A program made the translations under genes and the position numbers. Shown piece after piece: positions 1 to 5,064 of a stretch of 5,064 bases of DNA. The stretch covers positions 1-5,064 of the forward strand of contig VGKF01000077.1 in assembly GCA_016867175.1 (NCBI GenBank), written 5' to 3'. A model generated the notes under the pieces. It was not told the origin of the DNA. It saw nothing but the letters and a program-made list of their open reading frames with translations, and searched no databases. The first letter of the stretch is position 1, and each line of letters starts with the position of its first letter. Source of the stretch: Candidatus Omnitrophota bacterium (GTDB taxonomy: Bacteria; Omnitrophota; Gorgyraeia; Gygaellales; Profunditerraquicolaceae).

Positions 1-818
1 TCATATAAAGGCTTATCCAGATAAACAGCTTCGTAAATAGCAAAGAGGGTGGCTACATTATGCACTACTACCCCTACCTCAAAAGGAAGTTTTCCGCTGG
101 GGACTTCTTTGCTTAAAACATTTTTAATCAACTGCTTCTCGCCGCCTTGCGGGTATTGCGAAGGTAATACCTTAATGGAAATTCCCTGACTAAGCGATTT
201 AAATTTTTTGATAGCCTCGGGCTTATTATCTTCAATAGCTAAGTACTTATTTTTCGCCCCTAAACACCTGGTTACTATCTCTATGCCTAAGATAATCTCT
301 CTGGTTTTCTCTATCATTAAGCGATAATCAGAAGTCAGGTATGGCTCGCACTCCGCAGCGTTAATGACCAGGGTATCTACCGGCTTTGGCGGATTAAGCT
401 TGATATGCGTGGGAAATGTTGCGCCTCCCATACCTACAATCCCAGCCTCTAAAACTATACCCCTGACCTGCTGGCTGTTTAAGGCCTCTACCTCTTCCTG
501 AGACCTGGGGGTTTGAGCTCTTAGCTTATCCTCTGCGTCGCTCTCAATAACTATTGCTGCACAGCGACCTAATAGAGGGTGCGGATAATCTTGTATGGCT
601 AATACCTTTCCCGATATGGAGGCATGTATAGGCGCCGATACCTGCGCCTGCACTGAAGCGATCTTCTGGCCAGCAAGAACAATATCCCCTGCCTTAACCT
701 GGGGGATACAGGCCTTGCCTAGGTGCTGAATAAGAGGCAGATAAACCTTAGCAGGCAATGGTAGCCGCTCTATCGATTTACTTTCGGTTAAATGCTTATG
801 CTCTTCTAATTTAATCAT
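1..818 (-). CDS. rnfC: Electron transport complex subunit RnfC, N-terminal part (runs off left edge)
   Basis: RnfC is the peripheral subunit of the Rnf complex that takes electrons from NADH (or exchanges them with ferredoxin) through flavin and Fe-S centres; the membrane complex couples this to Na+ or H+ movement. The visible 272 codons are open, with no frameshift. Recognisable blocks are a biotinyl/lipoyl-like N-terminal segment (residues 40-75, VSAPIHASISGKV), the glycine-rich motif GMGGATFP (129-136), which corresponds to the nucleotide/FMN site of the complex I 51-kDa subunit, then NAAECEPYLTSDYRLM (153-168), YPQGGEKQLI (222-231) and VVVHNVATL (250-258). RnfC is usually about 440 residues or more, so the SLBB segment and the two 4Fe-4S motifs should lie beyond the window. 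The start ATG is fixed by an in-frame TAG two codons upstream, which is the stop of the MFS gene; a weak GGAATAGG ribosome site overlaps that stop. The N-terminus is short: the usual GG-I-HP segment is not seen before HKHLTE. rnfD, G, E, A and B would be expected further left, as in typical rnfCDGEAB operons (inference). Confidence 0.93.
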   Translation of the reverse strand, partial: MIKLEEHKHLTESKSIERLPLPAKVYLPLIQHLGKACIPQVKAGDIVLAGQKIASVQAQVSAPIHASISGKVLAIQDYPHPLLGRCAAIVIESDAEDKLRAQTPRSQEEVEALNSQQVRGIVLEAGIVGMGGATFPTHIKLNPPKPVDTLVINAAECEPYLTSDYRLMIEKTREIILGIEIVTRCLGAKNKYLAIEDNKPEAIKKFKSLSQGISIKVLPSQYPQGGEKQLIKNVLSKEVPSGKLPFEVGVVVHNVATLFAIYEAVYLDKPLY

Positions 819-821
819 GTC

Positions 822-2075
822 CTATTCCAGCCAGGGTATTTTACGGTTATAAATAAGGTTTGATAAGCCCAGGATACTCAATGAGCAGCCCACCGTAATA
901 AGGATATGCGCGGGAGACACCCTATCAGCCAGAAAGCTGCTGATAAACATAAACAGGAGAAAACCCAGGTGCATCACTATCTCAAGCGAGCTAAAGATCT
1001 TGCCCATCATCTGATTATCGCTCACCTTGTATATGATATTGTTAGAGGCAATCATAATCGGAGCGATCAGGAGCCCTAACAAAAGGGATAGCTCTGCGGC
1101 TACCCAGAACTGCGGGTAACGCTCCAGGGCCAAGGTAAAGATGACCAGCATTATACCACTGAAAATCAGAGAAGAAAATATGGTTTTATAATGCGAAAGC
1201 CTCTGGCCGAAACGGCCGTAGATCAAAGAGCCTAAGAAAAGGCCTATCCCAAGGAACATCACCAGGAGCCCCAGGTCTTTGGTAGCAGAATGCAGGGCCT
1301 TTTGCACAAATACTATCAAAACTACGTAAACTGCTCCCAGCGCAGACCAAAGGATAAAGATGATACCGGCAGCAAAACGTATATTTTTATTCTGTATAAA
1401 ATAAAGCGCGCCCTCCCTTATCTCCTGTGCCACTGATTTTCTGATTACCTCTACTATCTCCTTGCTGACCTTACGCAGGTTCATCTGGGTGACATGCCTT
1501 TCTGCGATAAGGAAAATAAATGCCCCGGAGATTAAGAAACTCAAAGAATCCAGGTAAAAACCGCTCTTTGCGCCCAACCACTCTACCATTACTCCGCTTA
1601 TACCAAAACCTAGGACGGCCGCGATCATCCCGGTGGTATTGACTAGGGAATTTGCTATGAGCAGGTCTTTTTTATCCACCAGCTCAGGCAAAATAGAAAG
1701 TTTTGCCGGGACAAAAAAACGGCTGATGCAGAATACTACAAAAACAATAATATAGATAGGGGCCAGGCTTTTAGAATAAAATAAAAATGACGGTATAAGC
1801 AGGACCAGGCTAGCCCTTAGAAAATCGCAGGCATACATGGTCTTGCGCCTATCCCACCTGTCTACATAGACTCCCGCCAGAGGCCCGATCAAAAATACAG
1901 GCATGATCGTAAAAGAGAGGATCTTGGCAATCTCTATGCTGGAACCGGGAGACCTTAAATAGACCAGGGCGATCAGGGCCATCTGGCCCAGCCTGTCCCC
2001 AAGTTGAGAGATTATCTGGCCAATCCAGAGAAAAAAGAAGTTGCGGTTTTTAAATACCTCTCTGAACCTAGACAT
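822..2075 (-). CDS. MFS exporter, DHA3/MFS_3 (macrolide-efflux-like) type
   Basis: A complete 417-residue polytopic inner-membrane protein, the normal length for a 12-helix major facilitator. The N-terminus (FKNRNFFFLWIGQIISQLGDRL, residues 8-29) is typical of the drug:H+ antiporter DHA3 branch. Motif A follows helix 2 at residues 64-77 (GPLAGVYVDRWDRR, with D72, R73, R76 and R77). The branch-typical segment FVPAKLSILPELV (121-133) and then AN (141-142) follow helix 4. A cytoplasmic charged stretch (about 192-223) separates the two six-helix halves, and the motif-A-like GRFGQR (287-292) begins the second loop of the C-half. The family exports small hydrophobic compounds by proton antiport; the substrate cannot be read from sequence. 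The ATG is supported by the canonical N-terminus and an in-frame TAA two codons upstream. No Shine-Dalgarno sequence is visible before it. Only 3 bp separate its TAG from the rnfC ATG, so the two genes are probably co-transcribed and perhaps translationally coupled. A membership of the Rnf complex is not suggested by the sequence. Confidence 0.9.
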   Translation of the reverse strand: MSRFREVFKNRNFFFLWIGQIISQLGDRLGQMALIALVYLRSPGSSIEIAKILSFTIMPVFLIGPLAGVYVDRWDRRKTMYACDFLRASLVLLIPSFLFYSKSLAPIYIIVFVVFCISRFFVPAKLSILPELVDKKDLLIANSLVNTTGMIAAVLGFGISGVMVEWLGAKSGFYLDSLSFLISGAFIFLIAERHVTQMNLRKVSKEIVEVIRKSVAQEIREGALYFIQNKNIRFAAGIIFILWSALGAVYVVLIVFVQKALHSATKDLGLLVMFLGIGLFLGSLIYGRFGQRLSHYKTIFSSLIFSGIMLVIFTLALERYPQFWVAAELSLLLGLLIAPIMIASNNIIYKVSDNQMMGKIFSSLEIVMHLGFLLFMFISSFLADRVSPAHILITVGCSLSILGLSNLIYNRKIPWLE

Positions 2076-2091
2076 GGTTTAATTAACTGAT

Positions 2092-2161
2092 ATCCCCGCA
2101 GTTATACACTTCGCAATACCTTAGTAATAAATACCGAAGTATTGCTTGTAACTGCGGGGGT
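2092..2161. repeat. Long inverted repeat between tRNA-Thr and the MFS gene, close to the MFS start
   Basis: The arms CCCCGCAGTTA (2094-2104) and TAACTGCGGGG (2149-2159) are perfect over 11 bp and extend outward by one G-U and one A-U pair to 2092/2161. Inside, GCAATAC (2113-2119) and GTATTGC (2139-2145) form a second perfect 7-bp stem. A competing 6-bp stem pairs ACTTCG (2108-2113) with CGAAGT (2135-2140) and cannot form together with the 7-bp stem; a small AATAC-CGAA-GTATT hairpin is also possible. No T-run follows on either strand, so a rho-independent terminator is unlikely. In the minus-strand transcript the foot of the stem ends 16 nt before the MFS ATG, where it could affect ribosome access. 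It may instead be a dispersed genomic repeat. Confidence 0.8.
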
Positions 2162-2234
2162 TAATTCGCGCAAATAACTTACTCACGCTTTCGCCTGCCT
2201 ACCGGCAGGAGTTCGTAAGTTATGCGTTCATTAA
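2161..2234. repeat. Nested inverted repeat with GC-rich inner palindrome, just downstream of tRNA-Thr
   Basis: The outer arms ATAACTTAC (2174-2182) and GTAAGTTAT (2215-2223) match perfectly over 9 bp, and symmetry continues outward with CGC/GCG (2169-2171, 2224-2226) and TTAAT/ATTAA (2161-2165, 2230-2234). The centre holds CCTGCC-TACC-GGCAGG (2194-2209), a 6-bp stem with a four-base loop. GCGAAAGC (minus strand) could add a small GNRA-type loop. The end of this symmetrical block abuts the other inverted repeat and comes within 5 bp of the tRNA 3' end. There is no following T-tract, so termination is not clearly supported; the form is closer to a REP/MITE-like palindromic repeat unit, which is inference. 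Confidence 0.75.
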
Positions 2235-2238
2235 TTTA

Positions 2239-2311
2239 AGCCGATGAGTGGAATCGAACCACCGACCCGCGCTTTACGAAAGCGCTGCTCTACCAACTGA
2301 GCTACATCGGC
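2239..2311 (-). tRNA. trnT: tRNA-Thr, anticodon CGU
   Basis: A full cloverleaf can be drawn on the minus strand. The 7-bp acceptor stem GCCGATG/CATCGGC is perfect, the D arm is GCTC-AGTTGGTA-GAGC, the 5-bp anticodon stem GCGCT/AGCGC carries the loop TTCGTAA, and the T arm is GGTGG-TTCGATT-CCACT with one G-U pair. The anticodon is CGT in DNA and reads the Thr codon ACG. The gene closely resembles the E. coli tRNA-Thr(CGU). The discriminator base is U73, and the 3' CCA is not encoded (the next bases are TAA), so it must be added by nucleotidyltransferase. It starts 14 bp after the HD-GYP stop codon and has no visible promoter of its own, so it is probably processed from the longer transcript. 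Confidence 0.96.
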
Positions 2312-2325
2312 ATTTACTTAAGCGG

Positions 2326-3774
2326 TTATTGTATATTCAAGGAAACCAATAGAGCTTCCACGATCTTTTTGTCGTAACGCGAACCTGTAAATTTAAGCAG
2401 CTCTTCCTTGGCCTGCTCTAAGGTCAGGCCCTTGCGGTAAGGACGATCCGTAGTCATGGCATCAAAGCTATCCGAGACGGTTAGAATGCGCGCCTCAAGC
2501 GATATCTCATCGCCTTTAAGGCGGTCTGGGTAACCTTCTCCGTTAAGCCATTCATGATGATGCCTGATAGGATCCCTTAAATGCGAAAAACCATGCAGAG
2601 GAACGATAATCCCCTCTCCGATAACCGGGTGCTGTTGAATCATCTTGCGCTCAAAGTCATTTAAAAAACCGGGTTTTTTAAGAATATCGTCGCTTATCCC
2701 GATCTTACCTACATCGTGCAACTGGGCAGCTTCTTTAATAGTCTTGATCTGCTGCGGGTCCAACCCTAAGGCCTGCGCTATCTTAACGGCGCATACGCTT
2801 ACACGGTCAGAATGGCCGCGGCTATAAGTATCGCGCGCCTCGACTGCCAAGGCCAGGGCAGTAACCGTCTCTAGGTATGTCTTCTGGTTATCGTAATTAA
2901 GCCTTGAATTCTCAAGGGCTAAAGCTACCTGAGAGGCAAGATTAGAAAGGACTATTAATTCATCTTCCTCAAAGTTAGCATCCTGTTTCTTGCCGCTTAC
3001 AGAAATCGCTCCTATGAGCCTGCCCTGGAACATTAAAGGGGTGCAAATCAGGGGCGGCTCAAAAGCAGCTCCGGAATTCTCTACGCTGGCTATCTTATGC
3101 AGCCGGGGTATAAGCAGAGGCTTCTTCTGCTTAATCACCCAGCCCACTACTTCATCATCTATAGGGATACGGCTCTCTTTTAAATAAGCAGCTGCCAGGC
3201 CAAAGGAACTCTTTACGATTAGCTCTTTCTTTTCTTCATCGATAAGCAAAAGCAGGCCGCGCTTTCCATCCAGCGCATCTACGGTCGTCTCCAGGATCAA
3301 ATCCAAAAAGGCATCAATATTTTCGGCAGATGATACTCCGCTGGCCACCCTAAGGAGCACGCCCTGCAGCATACTCCTGGACTTCTCCAGCTGTTTAATA
3401 TTGCTCTCCAGCTGCTGCACTACCCCGTTAAAGGTCTTGGCAAGTTCAGTAACCTCATTGCTACCGCTACCTTTTATATTAATACGCTTGGTCAAATCCC
3501 CTGCCAGAATATCCTTGGCATCCCTGGATACGATCATTAAATTAACGAAGGTCTTGCGCATGCTCAAGAAACCTATAAAGGCAAATAAACCGACTACGAT
3601 AATCGACCAGAATAAAAGGTCCAGGTTTATTGCCACCCTCCCGCTTTGCACAAAAAATAAAAATGCGCCTGCCAAAAGTAAAAACGGCAGCAGGGTCATC
3701 AGGGTGAATAAAACGGAAAATTTCCTGACTACCGAAGAATCCTCTATTGATTTTAATTTTAGTAGATTTTGCAT
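2326..3774 (-). CDS. Membrane HAMP-GAF-HD-GYP protein, predicted cyclic-di-GMP phosphodiesterase
   Basis: A complete 482-residue signalling protein. Two hydrophobic helices (about 19-43 and 52-71) are joined by only about eight residues, so there is almost no extracytoplasmic sensor. A HAMP linker follows (about 70-125, with the NEVTELAKTFN stretch), then a short coiled region (120-140), a GAF domain (about 150-290) and the HD-GYP domain (about 300-480). The HD-GYP metal and signature residues are present: E312 and H321, H353-D354-xGK, H382-PxxGE, H405-H406-H407-E408, GYP at 414-416, and D435 in SDSFDAMT. HD-GYP enzymes hydrolyse cyclic-di-GMP to pGpG and GMP, so this protein probably lowers cyclic-di-GMP in response to a signal bound by GAF or sensed within the membrane. 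Activity is inferred from the intact motifs; the ligand is unknown. It has its own promoter just upstream but no Shine-Dalgarno sequence before the ATG, and the predicted leader is only about 16 nt. The next gene, tRNA-Thr, begins 14 bp after the stop. Confidence 0.93.
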   Translation of the reverse strand: MQNLLKLKSIEDSSVVRKFSVLFTLMTLLPFLLLAGAFLFFVQSGRVAINLDLLFWSIIVVGLFAFIGFLSMRKTFVNLMIVSRDAKDILAGDLTKRINIKGSGSNEVTELAKTFNGVVQQLESNIKQLEKSRSMLQGVLLRVASGVSSAENIDAFLDLILETTVDALDGKRGLLLLIDEEKKELIVKSSFGLAAAYLKESRIPIDDEVVGWVIKQKKPLLIPRLHKIASVENSGAAFEPPLICTPLMFQGRLIGAISVSGKKQDANFEEDELIVLSNLASQVALALENSRLNYDNQKTYLETVTALALAVEARDTYSRGHSDRVSVCAVKIAQALGLDPQQIKTIKEAAQLHDVGKIGISDDILKKPGFLNDFERKMIQQHPVIGEGIIVPLHGFSHLRDPIRHHHEWLNGEGYPDRLKGDEISLEARILTVSDSFDAMTTDRPYRKGLTLEQAKEELLKFTGSRYDKKIVEALLVSLNIQ

Positions 3775-3796
3775 ATTTTTATACAGGTTAAGTGAT

Positions 3797-3824
3797 ATTA
3801 TACAAATACCAAGCTTAAAGTCAA
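3797..3824 (-). promoter_or_regulatory. Sigma70-type promoter of the HD-GYP gene
   Basis: On the minus strand a TTGACT box (3824-3819) lies 16 bp from a perfect TATAAT box (3802-3797). The match to the TTGACA/TATAAT consensus is 11 of 12 bases. Transcription would start near 3790, giving a 5' leader of roughly 16 nt before the ATG at 3774. The surrounding sequence is AT-rich. There is no TGn extension of the -10 box. Confidence 0.75.
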
Positions 3825-3883
3825 TATATTAGATAGCCTTACAGGTAAAAAATCTTGCAAAAACAATCCCGGTATGATAGATT

Positions 3884-3888
3884 GAGGG
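3884..3888 (+). promoter_or_regulatory. Ribosome binding site of the GH94-like gene
   Basis: GAGGG lies 5 nt upstream of the ATG at 3894 and fixes this start. It is the clearest Shine-Dalgarno sequence in the window; the three minus-strand genes have weak or no such site. The 119-bp divergent gap (3775-3893) must also carry the promoter of this gene, but I could not pick out a convincing plus-strand -35/-10 pair: TATGAT at 3873-3878 is too close to the ribosome site to be trusted. Confidence 0.65.
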
Positions 3889-3893
3889 TCGTT

Positions 3894-5064
3894 ATGACGA
3901 AACCACTCTGGAGATTCACGGACGATTTGGGCAGCTTCTCTTCTGAGACTGCGGATAGAATAAATACCCTGTATTTTCCCCTCTGCAATAACCATCCTAT
4001 CATGTCCTCGCTCTCCCCTGACCTACACGGAGACATAAAGACCGACTTCAACTCTTTTTTAATGGAGCCGGTTTCGCGTTCTTCGCTTCAGAACCTGCGC
4101 TCCAGCCGTAACTTCTGGATATACCTAAGCCCGGATAAAATATGGTCGGCTACCGGGGTTGCAAAAAATAACAAAGACATACAAAAATACGATACCTTCG
4201 CCCTTGAGGCAGGATTACTCTGGCATAAAGTAACCCGTAGAAATAAAAAAGCCGGGCTTAAATCAGAGATATGTTCCTTTATACCTGTATCAGGGGAACC
4301 GGTAGAGTTGATGCTGGTGACCTTGACTAATATTTCAAGCAAACCAGTAAGATTCTTCCCTACTGCGGCCATGCCTATATTCGCCAGGCCCGGGCATAAC
4401 CTTCATGACCACCGCCAGGTTACTTCTCTTTTACAGCGCATTAAAAAAGATAAATACGGCGTCATAGTAAAGCCCACCCTTTCATTTGACGAATCAGGCC
4501 ATAAGAAAAATTCAACCTCTTATTTTGTATTAGGCATAGACCAAAGAGGCTCTGGCCCGCAATATATTTGGCCTACCCAGGAGGAGTTTATCGGCGAGGA
4601 TTCAGATCTGGAATCTCCTAATGCAGTCTTTAAAAATTCTCTTCCCCCGAAAAACCATTCTATCCAGGGCAAAGAGGCAATGGCCGGGTTAAAATTCAAA
4701 TCCATACTGCTTAAACCGGAGGGATCCGCCTCTTATATACTGCTATCAGGCATAGCAAAAGATGAGAGAGCGATAAACCCTATCTTTAGAAAATTCAATG
4801 CGCCGTATAAAATCAATCGGGCGCTTGATGAAAATAAGTCCTGGTGGCATAAAAAAGGGACGCAGATAAAAATAAGGACCGGGGAGCGCAATTTTGATAA
4901 CTGGGTTCAGTGGGTAAATATCCAGCCGGTTTTGCGCAGGATATTCGGCTGCTCCTTCCTGCCGGATTTCGATTACGGAAAAGGCGGCAGGGGCTGGCGC
5001 GACCTCTGGCAAGACTGCCTCTCATTGACCTTAAACAACCCGGAGGAAGTCAGGAAATTACTAG
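3894..5064 (+). CDS. GH94-like (former GT36) glycoside phosphorylase, N-terminal part (runs off right edge)
   Basis: An open frame of 390 codons continuing past the window. GH94 enzymes, such as cellobiose and chitobiose phosphorylases, split beta-linked disaccharides with phosphate to give a sugar 1-phosphate. The protein begins directly with the family's beta-sandwich domain (about residues 25-290): LYFPLCNN (27-34), SSLSPDLHGDIKTDFNSF (38-55), SRNFWIYLSPDKIWSATG (71-88) and HNLHDHRQVTSLL (168-180). A helical linker follows (about 295-330), and the (alpha/alpha)6 catalytic domain starts near 335 with NWVQWVNIQ (336-344) and GGRGWRDLWQD (364-374). The last block matches the GFRDxxQD sugar-binding motif of GH94, with W in place of the usual F. 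Family members run to roughly 800 residues or more, so the WNDG-type segment with the catalytic Asp should lie beyond the edge. No signal peptide is evident, so a cytoplasmic enzyme is likely. The substrate cannot be assigned. It is transcribed divergently from the HD-GYP gene. The start is supported by the GAGGG ribosome site. Confidence 0.87.
   Translation, partial: MTKPLWRFTDDLGSFSSETADRINTLYFPLCNNHPIMSSLSPDLHGDIKTDFNSFLMEPVSRSSLQNLRSSRNFWIYLSPDKIWSATGVAKNNKDIQKYDTFALEAGLLWHKVTRRNKKAGLKSEICSFIPVSGEPVELMLVTLTNISSKPVRFFPTAAMPIFARPGHNLHDHRQVTSLLQRIKKDKYGVIVKPTLSFDESGHKKNSTSYFVLGIDQRGSGPQYIWPTQEEFIGEDSDLESPNAVFKNSLPPKNHSIQGKEAMAGLKFKSILLKPEGSASYILLSGIAKDERAINPIFRKFNAPYKINRALDENKSWWHKKGTQIKIRTGERNFDNWVQWVNIQPVLRRIFGCSFLPDFDYGKGGRGWRDLWQDCLSLTLNNPEEVRKLL

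Noticed and set aside
152..2120. The 12-base match GGTATTGCGAAG (152-163) to the reverse complement of CTTCGCAATACC in the intergenic hairpin (2109-2120)
   Set aside because: A single 12-base match in either orientation is expected by chance about once in a 5-kb window, and the rnfC copy encodes conserved protein sequence.
2094..2159. The 11-bp inverted repeat as an integron attC site or the terminal repeats of an insertion sequence
   Set aside because: The characteristic attC core sequences are absent, and the 44 bp between the arms cannot encode a transposase.
2194..2209. CCTGCC-TACC-GGCAGG as a rho-independent terminator for the tRNA transcript
   Set aside because: Neither strand has a T-run after the stem.
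2239..2311. tRNA-Thr as the attachment site of an integrated element
   Set aside because: No integrase and no second copy of the tRNA 3' end were seen in the window, and the neighbours on both sides look like ordinary chromosomal genes.
2645..3832. Open frames on the plus strand opposite the HD-GYP gene
   Set aside because: They mirror conserved coding sequence of the HD-GYP protein and have no recognisable domains.
3782..3846. Direct repeat TACAGGT (3782-3788 and 3840-3846) in the divergent intergenic region as an operator pair
   Set aside because: Only seven bases match, with no internal symmetry, so chance is a sufficient explanation.
3798..5025. Several open frames on the minus strand opposite the GH94-like gene
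   Set aside because: They are short and overlap each other, have no family features, and lie antisense to a continuous, clearly homologous plus-strand frame.

Overview
The window comes from a bacterial chromosome of moderate GC content with tightly packed genes. The gene content (an Rnf-type electron transport subunit, a membrane HD-GYP protein and a large GH94-type phosphorylase) fits a Gram-negative-type anaerobe. The style resembles uncultivated lineages such as Omnitrophota, but that placement is an impression from gene content and could not be tested here.

Layout. Positions 1-3774 are read from the minus strand, in transcription order: an HD-GYP signalling protein (3774-2326), a tRNA-Thr with anticodon CGU (2311-2239), about 160 bp holding two abutting long inverted repeats (2092-2234), a 12-helix MFS exporter of the DHA3/MFS_3 type (2075-822), and the N-terminal 272 codons of rnfC (818-1), which runs off the left edge. 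From 3894 the plus strand carries the first 390 codons of a GH94-like (formerly GT36) protein, which runs off the right edge. A 119-bp divergent intergenic region holds a near-consensus sigma70-type promoter for the HD-GYP gene and a good ribosome binding site for the GH94 gene.

How the genes relate. Spacing suggests one minus-strand transcript could run from the HD-GYP promoter through the tRNA (14 bp downstream of the HD-GYP stop) into the MFS gene and rnfC (3 bp between them), because no clear rho-independent terminator separates them. Functionally the genes look like neighbours rather than one pathway: cyclic-di-GMP turnover, translation, export, ion-coupled redox chemistry and beta-glucoside phosphorolysis. 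I found no CRISPR array, transposase, toxin-antitoxin pair or defence system. The least explained part is the paired palindromes between the tRNA and the MFS start codon.
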